Source: Actinomycetota bacterium
GTDB taxonomy: Bacteria > Actinomycetota > Actinomycetes > Mycobacteriales > HKI-0501
Length of the DNA: 64,000 nt
Direction of reading: 5' to 3'
Assembly: GCA_030840805.1 (NCBI GenBank)
Contig: JAVEDU010000110.1
Coordinates: forward strand, 110,776 to 174,775
Of this stretch, positions 25,865 through 36,606 are shown in pieces (within the stretch, counting starts at the first letter, position 1; every line of letters begins with the position of its first letter). The position numbers and the translations under genes were made by a program. The notes under the pieces were generated by a model. It was not told the origin of the DNA. It worked only from the letters and a program-made list of their open reading frames with translations, and did not search any database.

Positions 25865-26750
25865 TGCCCCAGCTCCCGCGCCAGGTCTGCCCCGGGGCGA
25901 GCACGATCAGGTCCTCGCCGGAGTTGAACGCGTCCGGCGGGCAGGTCATCGGCTCCACCGCGACCCCGCGTCGGCGCCGCGGCTCCGGCAGCACGTCGGC
26001 GGTGAAGACCTGCACCCATCGGAACGCGCCGTCCATCCACAGTGTCATCCCGCGGCCCTCCACTGTGGAAAGCGTGACCTCCCCGGCCGGACGGGTGAAC
26101 GCGGTGTCGAGCTGGGCCGTCCCGATCCGCCGAGGCACGCGGAAGTCGTACCCGGTCCCGGCCACGGCCGTGCGGCCGACCGGCAGGCTCCGCTCGTCGG
26201 TCAGCACCCGCTCGGTGGTGCCCGGCAGGTGCAGCAGCAGGTCGTCCACGGTGGAGCCCTCGACGTACAGGTAAGGGTGGGCACCGAACCCGAACGGCGC
26301 GTCCGACGGTCCGGCGTTGGTGACCTCGTGGTCGGCGCGGAGGCCGGCGGGCCCCACGCCGTAGCGCGTGCGGGCCACGAGCCGGTGCGGGTACCCGGGC
26401 TGCGGCGGTACGACGGCCTCCAGCGTCACGGCGTCGGGGGCCGTCCCGACGGCGTGCCAGTTCGCCCAGCGGAGCAGGCCGTGACTGGCGTTGTGCTTCG
26501 CCGGCTCGGTGAGCGGCAGCTGCCGGTCGGCGCCGTCGAACGTGTACCGGCCGTCGCGGATCCGGTTCGGCCACGGGACGAGCAGCGCACCGGCCGAGCC
26601 CGGTGCCACCTGGTCCGGCGCGTAGCCGAGGAGCTGCGGGACGCCGCCGACGGAGTACTCGCGCACCCCGCCGCCGACCTCGACCACGGTCGCCTCGTGG
26701 CCGTCCGCGGCCAGATTCCACTGCTGTCCCGATGCCACGAACCCCGTCAC
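25851..26750 (-). CDS. galM: Aldose 1-epimerase
   Basis: A 299-residue mutarotase interconverting alpha and beta anomers of hexoses. Catalytic pair residues are visible: His in HNASHGLLRWANW, His in FGFGAHPYLYVEG, and a C-terminal acid in the MTCPPDAFNSGEDLIVLAPGQTW block. Length is typical of the bacterial YihR/GalM branch. Divergent from udgX with only 17 bases between starts, and overlapping the photolyase end. Confidence 0.92.
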   Translation of the reverse strand: MTGFVASGQQWNLAADGHEATVVEVGGGVREYSVGGVPQLLGYAPDQVAPGSAGALLVPWPNRIRDGRYTFDGADRQLPLTEPAKHNASHGLLRWANWHAVGTAPDAVTLEAVVPPQPGYPHRLVARTRYGVGPAGLRADHEVTNAGPSDAPFGFGAHPYLYVEGSTVDDLLLHLPGTTERVLTDERSLPVGRTAVAGTGYDFRVPRRIGTAQLDTAFTRPAGEVTLSTVEGRGMTLWMDGAFRWVQVFTADVLPEPRRRRGVAVEPMTCPPDAFNSGEDLIVLAPGQTWRGSWGISPL

Positions 26751-26767
26751 TGCGGCACCATAGCGGC

Positions 26768-27412
26768 GTGGATGCCCGCCAGCACCTTCCGCGCAGCGCC
26801 GACCTGTCCACCCTCGCCGAGGCGGTGCGGACCTGTACCGCCTGCGAGCTCCACGAGAACGGCACCCGCGCCGTGTTCGGCGAGGGCCGGCCGGACGCCC
26901 GTCTCGTGCTCGTGGGCGAGCAGCCGGGCGATGTCGAGGAGCGCGAGGGCCACCCGTTCGTCGGCCCGGCCGGGAAGCTGTTGAACCGCGCGATGCAGGA
27001 CGCCGGGCTCGACCGCGAGCACGCGTACGTCACCAACGCGGTGAAGCACTTCCGGTTCACGCGGGGCTCGGGGCCGCGCCGCATCCACGCGACACCGGAG
27101 GTCCGGCACATCGAGGCGTGCCGGCCGTGGCTGAACGCCGAGCTGGCCCTGCTGAACCCGGAGGTCGTGGTCGTGCTGGGCGCGACCGCGGTGAGGGCGC
27201 TGCTCGGCAACGCCTACCGGGTCACCCGGGACCGCGGGAAGCTGCTGCCGTTCGAGGTGCCCACGAACGGCGAGGACGCCGCGGTCCACACCACACACGC
27301 GCTGATCACCACGCACCCGTCGGCGGTCCTGCGTACGCCGCCCGACCGCAAGGAGGAGGCGTACCAGGCGCTGGTCCACGACCTGACGGTGGCCGCGAAG
27401 GCGCTCGCCTGA
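26768..27412 (+). CDS. udgX: UdgX-type uracil-DNA glycosylase with altered KRRIH loop
   Basis: A 214-residue Fe-S uracil-DNA glycosylase of the UdgX branch, which ends up covalently bound to the abasic site through a His. Motifs: CTAC (Cys23, Cys26), VGEQPGDVEEREGHPFVGPAGKLL (uracil-binding motif), TNAVKHFRFTR (His94 where related families have a Cys), the UdgX insert GPRRIHATPE with the covalent His at 107, EACRPWL (Cys118), and HPSAVLR. The usual Lys of KRRIH is Pro103 here, while Arg-Arg-Ile-His is kept. GTG start. It may work with the nearby photolyase in DNA repair. Confidence 0.93.
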   Translation: MDARQHLPRSADLSTLAEAVRTCTACELHENGTRAVFGEGRPDARLVLVGEQPGDVEEREGHPFVGPAGKLLNRAMQDAGLDREHAYVTNAVKHFRFTRGSGPRRIHATPEVRHIEACRPWLNAELALLNPEVVVVLGATAVRALLGNAYRVTRDRGKLLPFEVPTNGEDAAVHTTHALITTHPSAVLRTPPDRKEEAYQALVHDLTVAAKALA

Positions 27413-27415
27413 GCT

Positions 27416-27494
27416 CGCCCCCTTCCCCGTGATCACCACCGCTCTTTCGGCGCTGTCACGACGAAATGGCGGTGGTGATCACGGGGAAGGGGCG
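27416..27494. repeat. Type A palindrome (copy 1), convergent terminator
   Basis: Left arm from 27416 to 27441, right arm 27470-27494, pairing almost perfectly with one bulged C. The core is GTGATCACCACC at 27429-27440, and the centre is about 29 bases with CTTTC...GACGAAA. It lies between convergent udgX and an MFS gene. The stop codon of the MFS gene (27479-27481) is the TGA of the core in the right arm, so the last codons of that gene belong to the element. Confidence 0.88.
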
Positions 27495-28795
27495 ACCGGG
27501 TGCGGCGCCTCGGCGTCGTAGCGGATCAGCGACCGGAAGCACAGCGCCACCACGACCACGAGGATCGCGCACACGACGCCGCCGCCGACCCACGAGGCGG
27601 TGACGCTGCCGGTGACCGACGCCGTCGCGCCCGCGCGCAGGTCGCCGAGCCGCGGCCCACCGGCCACCACCACGATGAACACGCCCTGCATCCGGCCGCG
27701 CATCTCGTCCGGCGCGTACACCTGCAGGATGGTCTGCCGGTACACCGCGGAGACGAGGTCCGCCGCACCGGCGACGGCGAGCAGCGCCACCGCCGCCCAC
27801 AGCCCGCCGACCAGCCCGGCCCCCGCGACGGCGAGGCCCCACGCCACGATCGCCGCGACGAGGGCCACACCCTGCCGCCGCACCCGGCCGATCCAGCCGG
27901 AGAACAGGCCGCCCATCACCGCGCCGATCGCGATCGCGGCGAACAGCCAGCCGACCGCGGGGCCGCCGCCGAACCGTTCGTCCGCCGCCTCCGGGAACAG
28001 CGCCCGGGGCATCGCGAACACCATCGCCACGATGTCCACCGCGAAGGACAGCAACAGCACCGGCCGGGTCGCGATGAACGCCAGCCCGTCGATCACCGAC
28101 CGCAGTCCCGGCCGGGAGATCTCGCCGAGCGGGGGCAGCGGCGGGAGCCGGAGGGTGGAGTACAGCGCGACGCTGAACAGCAGCGCGTCCACCGCGTACG
28201 CGGCCGCGAACGACCAGTGCGAGATCACCACACCGGCGAGCAGCGGCCCGGCGACCAGGCCGACGTTGTTGGCGGTGAAGTTCAGCGTGTTCGCGGCGGG
28301 GACGAGGTCGGGCGGGATGAGCCGCGGGATGATCGCCCCGCGCGTCGGCGAGGCCACGGCGAACCCCGCGGACTGCAGCGCCACCAGGACGAACAGCAGC
28401 GGGATGCTGTCCAGCCCGAGCACCGCCTGGAAGAACAGGGCCACCGTGCACAGCCACACCAGCACCGAGGAGATCAGCAGCAGCTTGCGCCGGTCGACGG
28501 CATCGGCGATGGCGCCGCCCCAGAGCCCGAACACGATCAGCGGCACCAGACCGGCGAGGCCGAGCATGCCCACCCAGAACGAGTCCCGGGTGATCGCGTA
28601 CACCTCCACCGGGACGGCGACCGCGGTGAGCTGGAACCCGATCAGCGAGACCGCGTTGCCCATCCACAGCCGGCGGTAGTCGGGGTACCGCAGCGGCGCC
28701 GTGTCGATGGTGGCGCGGCGCAGGTGCGCGAGCGGGGACCGGCGAGGCGGTGCGGGCGGTGCCGGGTCCAGCACCGCCTCCTCCTCTGCCGTCAC
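27479..28795 (-). CDS. MFS exporter, EntS-like
   Basis: A 438-residue, 12-TM transporter of the MFS_3/EntS branch (siderophore or multidrug exporters). TM1 block YRRLWMGNAVSLIGFQLTAVAVPVEVY, motif A-like GGAIADAVDRRKLLL, and LNFTANNVGLVAGPLLAGVVI in TM5. The GTG start overlaps the stop of pdxH (GTGA), so it is translationally coupled to it. The last residues (VAPSP and the TGA stop) are encoded inside a type A palindrome. Substrate unknown. Confidence 0.9.
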   Translation of the reverse strand: MTAEEEAVLDPAPPAPPRRSPLAHLRRATIDTAPLRYPDYRRLWMGNAVSLIGFQLTAVAVPVEVYAITRDSFWVGMLGLAGLVPLIVFGLWGGAIADAVDRRKLLLISSVLVWLCTVALFFQAVLGLDSIPLLFVLVALQSAGFAVASPTRGAIIPRLIPPDLVPAANTLNFTANNVGLVAGPLLAGVVISHWSFAAAYAVDALLFSVALYSTLRLPPLPPLGEISRPGLRSVIDGLAFIATRPVLLLSFAVDIVAMVFAMPRALFPEAADERFGGGPAVGWLFAAIAIGAVMGGLFSGWIGRVRRQGVALVAAIVAWGLAVAGAGLVGGLWAAVALLAVAGAADLVSAVYRQTILQVYAPDEMRGRMQGVFIVVVAGGPRLGDLRAGATASVTGSVTASWVGGGVVCAILVVVVALCFRSLIRYDAEAPHPVAPSP

Positions 28796-29448
28796 GGGGC
28801 GAGCCGATCGACGACCCAGTCGTCACCGTCCCGGCGGAAGCTCAGCCGGTCGTGCAGCCGGTCCGCGCGGCCCTGCCAGAACTCGACCGTGTCCGGGCGC
28901 ACCCGGAGCCCGCCCCAGCCCTCCGGACGCGGAATGTCGTCCGGGTACTCCCGCGCCAGCCGCTCCCGCTCGTCCTCCAGGACCCGGCGGGACGCGATCA
29001 CCTGGCCCTGGGGGCTGGCGGCCGCGCCGAGCCGCGACCCGTACGGCCGGGACACCCAGTACGCGTCGGCCTCGGCCGGATCGACCCGCTCGACGGTGCC
29101 ACCGACGATCACCTGCCGCTCCAGCGGATGCCAGGGGAACAGCAGCGACGCCTGCGGGTTGGCCAGCGCGTCCCGGCCCTTCCGCGAGCCGAGGTTCGTG
29201 TACAGCGTGAAGCCGCGCTGGTCGACGCCCTTGCAGAGCACCGTGCGCAGACTCGGCTGGGCGGCCGGCGAGGCCGTGGCGAACACCATCGCGTTCGGTT
29301 CGGCCACCCCGGCTGCCTCCGCGTCGGCGAACCAGCGGTGGAACTGCCCGAGCCACGTGGGCGCCAGGTCCGACTCGGCCAGGCCGTGCTCGGCGTACGC
29401 GCGGCGCAGGTCGGCCATCCGGACGGTGGGCGAGGGGTCGACGGTCAC
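28792..29448 (-). CDS. pdxH: Pyridoxamine 5'-phosphate oxidase
   Basis: A 218-residue FMN enzyme oxidising pyridoxine/pyridoxamine 5'-phosphate to pyridoxal 5'-phosphate. Hallmarks: AMVFATASPAAQPSLRTVLCKGVDQRGFTLYTNLGSRKGRDL-like FMN-binding run, SLLFPWHPLERQVIVGG, and the C-terminal GWGGLRVRPDTVEFWQGRADRLHDRL. GTG 29448 is chosen for its GAGGA site and normal length. PLP made here would serve enzymes such as SerC nearby. Confidence 0.96.
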   Translation of the reverse strand: MTVDPSPTVRMADLRRAYAEHGLAESDLAPTWLGQFHRWFADAEAAGVAEPNAMVFATASPAAQPSLRTVLCKGVDQRGFTLYTNLGSRKGRDALANPQASLLFPWHPLERQVIVGGTVERVDPAEADAYWVSRPYGSRLGAAASPQGQVIASRRVLEDERERLAREYPDDIPRPEGWGGLRVRPDTVEFWQGRADRLHDRLSFRRDGDDWVVDRLAP

Positions 29449-29656
29449 CCGCCCATCCTCGCCGACGTGCGGCCCGGCGCGCACCGCGACGGCGGTACGG
29501 CCATCCGGGTGAGGCCCAGACCACACTGACCCTCCCTCGCGCCGGGTGGAGTCGGACGTGCAAGATGGGCAAGCTGTAGCGGGACCGGTGCCCACGAAGC
29601 CCGGCGAGGCGCGACGTCACCCCGACGAGTCACCCGACGACAGGGAGCCCCAAGGA

Positions 29657-30760
29657 ATGTCCGACTTCAAGCCTGGTCTCGAGGGCGTCAAGGCCTTCGA
29701 TACCGAGATCGCCGAACCGGACAGGGAGGGCGGCGCCCTCCGATACCGGGGCGTGGACATCGAAGACCTCGTCGGTCGCGTGTCCTTCGGGAACGTCTGG
29801 GCGCTCCTCGTCGACGGGAAGTTCGGCCCGGGCCTGCCGCCCGCGGAGCCCTTCCCGATCCCGGTCCACTCCGGTGACATCCGCGTCGACGTCCAGTCCG
29901 CGGTCGCGATGCTCGCCCCGTACTGGGGTCTCGGCCAGATGCTGGACATCTCGGACGAGCAGGCACGCGAGGACCTCGCCCGCATCTCCGTCACCACGCT
30001 GTCCTTCGTGGCGCAGTCCGCGCGTGGCATCGGGCTCCCCGCCGTCCCGCAGCGCGACATCGACCGGGCCCGCACGATCGTCGAGCGGTTCATGATCCGC
30101 TGGCGCGGCGAGCCCGACCCGGCGCACGTCAAGGCCGTGGACGCGTACTTCACCTCGGCCGCCGAGCACGGCATGAACGCCTCGACGTTCACCGCCCGCG
30201 TGGTCGCCGGTACCGGTGCGGATGCCGCGGCGAGCGTGTCCTCCGCGATCGGCGCGCTGTCCGGCCCGCTGCACGGTGGCGCCCCGTCCCGCGTGCTGAG
30301 GATGCTGGACGAGGTCGAGCAGTCCGGTGACGCCGACGCGTGGGTCAAGCAGGCGCTCGACAAGGGCGACCGGCTGATGGGCTTCGGCCACCGGGTCTAC
30401 CGGGCCGAGGACCCCCGGGCCCGGGTACTCCGCCGCACCGCGAAGGAGCTGGGCTCGGCGCGGTACGAGGTCGCCGAGGCGCTGGAGAAGGCCGCGATCG
30501 CCGAGCTCACCGCCCGCAAGCCCGACCGTCCGCTCCGGACCAACGTCGAGTTCTGGTCGGCCGTGGTGCTGGACTTCGCCGAGGTGCCCGCGCACATGTT
30601 CACCTCGATGTTCACCTGTGCCCGTACCGCCGGGTGGAGCGCGCACATCATGGAGCAGAAGCGGCTCGGCAAGCTGATCCGGCCGTCCGCCGACTACCAG
30701 GGTCCCGACCCTCGCAAGCCGGAAGAGGTCGAGGGCTGGGCCAGCATCGCCCAGGACTGA
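29657..30760 (+). CDS. citA: Citrate synthase 2
   Basis: A 367-residue type of citrate/methylcitrate synthase condensing acetyl-CoA (or propionyl-CoA) with oxaloacetate. Active-site elements: AAEHGMNASTFTARVV, first catalytic His in GALSGPLHGGAPSRVL, second in LMGFGHRVYRAEDPRA, and the C-terminal Arg/Asp block VEFWSAVVLDFAEVPAHMFTSMFTCARTAGWSAHIMEQ. Length and the MSDFKPGLEGVKAFDTEIAEPD start match the CitA (second citrate synthase) of actinobacteria. ATG start with AAGGA upstream. Followed by a type B palindrome with a T-run. Confidence 0.93.
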   Translation: MSDFKPGLEGVKAFDTEIAEPDREGGALRYRGVDIEDLVGRVSFGNVWALLVDGKFGPGLPPAEPFPIPVHSGDIRVDVQSAVAMLAPYWGLGQMLDISDEQAREDLARISVTTLSFVAQSARGIGLPAVPQRDIDRARTIVERFMIRWRGEPDPAHVKAVDAYFTSAAEHGMNASTFTARVVAGTGADAAASVSSAIGALSGPLHGGAPSRVLRMLDEVEQSGDADAWVKQALDKGDRLMGFGHRVYRAEDPRARVLRRTAKELGSARYEVAEALEKAAIAELTARKPDRPLRTNVEFWSAVVLDFAEVPAHMFTSMFTCARTAGWSAHIMEQKRLGKLIRPSADYQGPDPRKPEEVEGWASIAQD

Positions 30761-30796
30761 CACCCACCCCCAGCCCCCCAGCCCCCCAGCCCCCGT

Positions 30797-30859
30797 TGAT
30801 CATGGGGTTTGCAACAGCCACGCCGGCGTGTCCTGTTGCAAACCCCATGATCATTTTTT
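30797..30859. repeat. Type B palindrome (copy 1), convergent terminator
   Basis: Perfect 20-bp arms (30797-30816 and 30834-30853) read TGATCATGGGG-TTTGCAACA. The 17-base loop holds an inner palindrome, CACGCCGGCGTG (30819-30830). Six T residues follow on the + strand (30854-30859), giving a textbook intrinsic terminator for citA and, in reverse, for the convergent DJ-1 gene. Confidence 0.92.
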
Positions 30860-30861
30860 GA

Positions 30862-32838
<1,977 letters not shown>

Positions 32839-32947
32839 CGGCGGCGCGGAGAGACCGCAGCAGTACGGCGCGCCGTCCCCGGAAACGGGGCACACGGCAC
32901 GTACCGTGATGTGCAACAGTGCTCGTCGTCCGACCGGGAGGCCCACG

Positions 32948-33913
32948 ATGCGACCGGTACGCTTCGTTGCCCTCGCCGAGGATGGCCAGTCGCTCGTGCT
33001 CCGTGACGAGGCCGGCCGCATTCTCACCCTGGCACTCGACGAGACCGTGTCCGCCGCGCTGCGCCGGGAGCATGCGGGCACGCAAGGGCAGCTGAGCATC
33101 GACATGGAACCTGCGCTGTCGCCCCGCGACATTCAGTCGAGGATCCGGTCCGGCGAGTCGGCCGAGGAGGTCGCGCGCCGGGCGAACGTCCCGATGGACA
33201 AGGTTCTCCGGTTCGCCGGCCCGGTGCTGCAGGAGCGGGCCGCGGTCGCCCAGATGGCGCGGCACACGCGGCTGCGCACCTCGGAGAGCGGTTCCCCGCT
33301 CGGCGAGGTCGTCGACGCGCGCCTGTCCGGGCACGGCGTGGACACCGACGCCGTGGTCTGGGACGCGTACCGCAAGGACGACGGCACCTGGCGGGTGACG
33401 GCCAGCTGGCCGTCCGGCAAGGCCACGGCGCACGCGTACTGGGACCTGGACAAGCCGCGGAGCGTGGTCAGCCCCGGCGACGACATGGCCCAGTACCTGT
33501 CCACCGAGCGCCCGCCGGCCATCCTGGCCCAGGACGAGCCGCCGCCCGCGGCGGCGCCGTGGGGCAACCTGCGGAACGCCAACGACGGCGACACGATGGA
33601 GATCCCGGTCGTGCCGTCGCTGTCGGTGCTGCGCCCGCGGCGGACCGAGCCGGCGCGCCCGGAGGCCCGCCCCGAGGTCCGCCCGGAGGTCCGCCCCGAG
33701 CCCCGGCCCGAGGCACCGCCCGCCGCGCCGCCGCACCGTGGCGAGCCCGCCGCCGGCCTGACCGGCGCGTTGCGGCCGGACACCGCCGCGCGGGTCGAGG
33801 CGATGCACGAGGAGTCGCTGCGCGCCGCCGCGGAGGAGGACGACCGCGGGCCGCGGAGCCCGGAGCTGCCGAGCTGGGACGACATCCTGTTCGGGACGCG
33901 CCGGAACCGCTGA
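32948..33913 (+). CDS. sepH: Septation protein SepH (DUF3071)
   Basis: A 321-residue actinobacterial cell-division protein that binds FtsZ and helps its assembly. The N-terminal domain MRPVRFVALAEDGQSLVLRDEAGRI and the helix-turn-helix-like segment LSPRDIQSRIRSGESAEEVARRANVPMDKVLRFAGPV are the SepH signatures. The middle is Pro-rich with short PEARPEVRPEVRPEPRPEAPP repeats, and the C-terminus PSWDDILFGTRRNR is conserved. ATG 32948 follows a GGAGG. It lies behind serC; the 109-base gap may hold its own promoter. It ends at a type B-like palindrome. Confidence 0.95.
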   Translation: MRPVRFVALAEDGQSLVLRDEAGRILTLALDETVSAALRREHAGTQGQLSIDMEPALSPRDIQSRIRSGESAEEVARRANVPMDKVLRFAGPVLQERAAVAQMARHTRLRTSESGSPLGEVVDARLSGHGVDTDAVVWDAYRKDDGTWRVTASWPSGKATAHAYWDLDKPRSVVSPGDDMAQYLSTERPPAILAQDEPPPAAAPWGNLRNANDGDTMEIPVVPSLSVLRPRRTEPARPEARPEVRPEVRPEPRPEAPPAAPPHRGEPAAGLTGALRPDTAARVEAMHEESLRAAAEEDDRGPRSPELPSWDDILFGTRRNR

Positions 33914-33931
33914 GCCGCGCCAGCCCAGCCC

Positions 33932-33998
33932 CGCGCTGATGCTGGGGGATTCGGCACGACACGCCGGCGCGCCTGCTCAATCCCCCAGGATCAACGCG
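33932..33998. repeat. Type B-like palindrome (copy 3), convergent terminator
   Basis: Arms 33932-33951 and 33979-33998 pair at 18 of 20 positions (TGATG/CCTGGGGGATT). The 27-base centre contains GACACGCCGGCGCGCC, related to the CACGCCGGCGTG centre of the other type B copies. It lies between convergent sepH and an ABC-F gene. The TGA stop of the ABC-F gene (33991-33993) is part of the TGATC word in the right arm. Confidence 0.8.
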
Positions 33999-35625
33999 GG
34001 AGGTCTCGCACGTCGATCGTCGTGGTGACCTCGACGACCTCCGCGAGCCGCCGGTCGTGGGTCACCAGCAGCAGCGTGCCGGTGTACTCCTCCAGCGCCT
34101 GCTCGAGCTGCTCGATCGCCGGCAGGTCGAGGTGGTTCGTCGGCTCGTCGAGCACCAGCAGGTTCACCCCGCGGGCCTGGAGCAGCGCGAGGCCCGCCCG
34201 GGTGCGCTCCCCCGGCGACAGCGCGGCGGCGGGCCGCAGCGCCGCGTCGCCGCGGAGCCGGAACTTTGCCAGCAGCGTCCGCACCTCGACCGGTTCGAGC
34301 CCGGCCTCCCGCTGCACCACGTCCAGCACCGACTCCTGGGTGGCGAACAGGCCGCGGCCCTGGTCGACCTCGCCGACGACCACGCCGGGGCCGAGGTAGG
34401 ACTCCCCGGCGGCCAGCGGCAGTCGGCCCAGCAGCGCCTCGATCAGCGTCGTCTTGCCGGCCCCGTTCGGCCCGGTGACCCGGACCCGGTCGGCCCACGC
34501 CACGGTCAGGTCGAGCGGCCCGAGCCGCACGTCCCCGCGCTCCACGACCGCGCCCCGCAGCGACGCGGAGATCGCCCCGGACCGGGGCGCCTGGGCGATC
34601 GAGAGCCGGAGCTCCCAGGCCTCGCGCGGCTCCTCGACGGCGTCGCGTTCCATCCGTTCGACGGCGCGGTCCGCCTTCGCGGCGTTCGCGCCGAGGCCCT
34701 GGGCCCGCTGCTGGTTGCGGAACCGCAGGTGCTTGTCACCCTCCTTGGCGGCGCCGCGGCGGCCGGTGTCCTGCCCCGCCGAGGTGGCCCACTCGCGCTG
34801 GCGCTGGGCGTGGCCCTTCAGCCGGTCCCGCTGCTCGGCCCAGTCGTCGTACGCCTTCTGCGCGTTGCGGCGGGTGTTCTCCCGCTCCGCCAGGTACGAG
34901 GTCCAGGACCCCTCGTACACGGTCGCGGTACGGCTGAACTCGTCGATCTCGCACACCGCGGTGACCACCCGCTCCAGGAACGCACGGTCGTGGCTCACCA
35001 CCACCATCGCGCCCCGCCAGCCGAGGACGAACTCCTCCAGCCGCGCGAGCCCGTCGGTGTCCAGGTCGTTCGTCGGCTCGTCCAGCAGCAGCACGTCGGC
35101 CTGGCTCAGCAGGACCGCCGCCAGCTGGAGACGGGCGCGCTGACCGCCGGACAGGGCGGTCGCGCCCCGCTGCAGCAGGTCCTCGGGCAGCCCGAGCTCG
35201 GCGGTGAGGACGGCGGCGCGCTCGGCGAGGTCGGCCCCGCCGAGGGTGAGCCAGCGCTCCAGGGCGTCGGCGTAGTCGTCGCCCGGTTCGCCCTGGGCCA
35301 GCGCCTCGGTCGCGGCGTCCAGGGCCACCTGGGCGTCCGCGACGCCGGTACGCCGCGCCAGGTGGTCGTACAGCGACTCACCCTGCGTGGTGTCCGGTTC
35401 CTGGCGGAGATGGACCACCGTGGCCGTGGTGGGGGCGCGGGTGACCGTGCCGTCCTCGGGGACCTGCTCACCGGCGAGGAGCCGGAGCAGGGTGGACTTG
35501 CCCACCCCGTTCGGGCCCACGATGCCGGTGCGGTGACCGGGGGCGACGATGAGGTCGACGCCGTCGAGGACGGTCACGGCGCCGTGGGAGACGCGCAGAT
35601 CACGCGCGGTGAGGGTGCCGGACAC
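33991..35625 (-). CDS. ABC-F family ATPase (ribosome-associated)
   Basis: A 544-residue cytosolic protein with two ABC domains and no TM segment, so an ABC-F translation or antibiotic-protection factor rather than a transporter. First Walker A GPNGVGKSTLL, signature ALSGGQRARL, Walker B LLLDEPTNDLD. The linker (about 240-320) is charged and helical, as in the ribosome P-site tRNA interaction motif. Second Walker A GPNGAGKTTLI, degenerate signature ALSPGERTRAGL, Walker B LLVLDEPTNHLD. GTG start 35625 just before GTLTARDLRVSHG. Its stop lies in a palindrome arm. Which antibiotic, if any, is not readable from sequence. Confidence 0.92.
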   Translation of the reverse strand: MSGTLTARDLRVSHGAVTVLDGVDLIVAPGHRTGIVGPNGVGKSTLLRLLAGEQVPEDGTVTRAPTTATVVHLRQEPDTTQGESLYDHLARRTGVADAQVALDAATEALAQGEPGDDYADALERWLTLGGADLAERAAVLTAELGLPEDLLQRGATALSGGQRARLQLAAVLLSQADVLLLDEPTNDLDTDGLARLEEFVLGWRGAMVVVSHDRAFLERVVTAVCEIDEFSRTATVYEGSWTSYLAERENTRRNAQKAYDDWAEQRDRLKGHAQRQREWATSAGQDTGRRGAAKEGDKHLRFRNQQRAQGLGANAAKADRAVERMERDAVEEPREAWELRLSIAQAPRSGAISASLRGAVVERGDVRLGPLDLTVAWADRVRVTGPNGAGKTTLIEALLGRLPLAAGESYLGPGVVVGEVDQGRGLFATQESVLDVVQREAGLEPVEVRTLLAKFRLRGDAALRPAAALSPGERTRAGLALLQARGVNLLVLDEPTNHLDLPAIEQLEQALEEYTGTLLLVTHDRRLAEVVEVTTTIDVRDLPR

Positions 35626-35667
35626 CCCCAGAGCATCCCAGTCGCGGCAACCGGGTTGTCCGCGGGC

Positions 35668-35746
35668 CACCTCCTCCTCGTGATCACCACCGTTTTCTGT
35701 GCGCCAGAGCGCGAAGAACCGGTGGTGATCACGAAAGGGGGAGGTG
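35668..35746. repeat. Type A palindrome (copy 2)
   Basis: Core arms GTGATCACCACCG (35680-35692) and CGGTGGTGATCAC (35720-35732), with outer complementary CACCTCC/GGAGGTG (35668-35674, 35740-35746). The centre TTTTCTG...GCGCGAAGA resembles that of copy 3. It lies just past the stop of a minus-strand thioesterase gene and upstream of the ABC-F gene: a tandem-gene junction rather than a convergent one. Confidence 0.88.
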
Positions 35747-35747
35747 C

Positions 35748-36554
35748 TCAGGCCCGGGGCGTCCGGGCGATCTGCCGCGACTGCGCCACGAGCCGGCCCT
35801 CGCTGTCGTACATCGCGCACTCCTCGTCGAACCACCCGTCCGCCACCAGCGACCCGGTGACCTCCACCCGGAGCCAGCCGGGCGCGGGCAGCGCGCGCAG
35901 GTACGTCGACAGCTGCACGGTCGGCGCCCACCCATACGTCCCGAGGGTGAACGTCACCGGCGCGAACGCGTCACAGCCGAGCACGCACAGCAGCGGGTCG
36001 GGCTCGACGCCCTGGCCGGCCCGGAACCACCCGGTGAGCCGCAGCGACCGGTCCCCGGCGAGCGCCGTCCCGGACTCGGGCGAGAGCAGCACCTCGACGT
36101 GGTCGAACAGCCCCACCCGCACGCCGGTACCCGGGTCGGCCGGCACCCGGAAGCACTCCTCCGGCGCCGGCACCTCGGGCACCACGAAGACGGCCGCCTC
36201 GGGCGTGGCGTCCTCGGTCAGCGTGCCGGTGACGATCGACGCGGTGAGCAGCGGCGCGCCGTCCTGGCGGAGCACCGCGCGGTACGTCCCCGCGGAGCGG
36301 CCCTCACGCAGCCGCTCCACCTCGATCGAGGCGGGGCCCGCCACGGGCGGTGCCAGGAAGTCGGTGGTGACCGCGATCGGGTGCGGCAGCGCGCTCTCCG
36401 CCAGCACGGCCCGGACCAGCGGCACCTGGAGGTACCCGCCGTTCATCGCGTTGCCGATGGACCAGTCGCCGTCCAGTTCGGTGCTGTACAGCCCGTCGGC
36501 CACCCTGAGGACCGCGGAGGCGGCGTCGACGTGCGAGGTCTGCGAAGTCGTCAC
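35748..36554 (-). CDS. TesB-like acyl-CoA thioesterase domain protein
   Basis: A 268-residue double-hotdog protein. Segments: GDWSIGNAMNGGYLQVPLVRAVL (hotdog helix with the N-GG motif), HPIAVTTDFLAPPVAGPASIEVERLREGRSAGTYRAVL, and a C-terminal half with VTFTLGTYGWAPTVQLSTYLRA and EVTGSLVADGWFDEECAMYDSEGRLVAQSRQIA. This is the TesB/acyl-CoA thioesterase II-like layout, substrate unknown. GTG 36554 (VTTSQTSHVDAAS) is chosen because a longer form would overlap the divergent AKR start; it has no ribosome site and may be leaderless. Confidence 0.86.
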   Translation of the reverse strand: MTTSQTSHVDAASAVLRVADGLYSTELDGDWSIGNAMNGGYLQVPLVRAVLAESALPHPIAVTTDFLAPPVAGPASIEVERLREGRSAGTYRAVLRQDGAPLLTASIVTGTLTEDATPEAAVFVVPEVPAPEECFRVPADPGTGVRVGLFDHVEVLLSPESGTALAGDRSLRLTGWFRAGQGVEPDPLLCVLGCDAFAPVTFTLGTYGWAPTVQLSTYLRALPAPGWLRVEVTGSLVADGWFDEECAMYDSEGRLVAQSRQIARTPRA

Positions 36555-36606
36555 GGGCCCAGGGTTGCATTCGCCACCGGGGTTCCGGGGTGCCAGGGTG
36601 GGTGAC

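Noticed and set aside
27416..27494. Insertion-sequence ends (terminal inverted repeats)
   Set aside because: Arms are only about 29 bases apart and enclose no gene or target duplication; a stem-loop element fits better.
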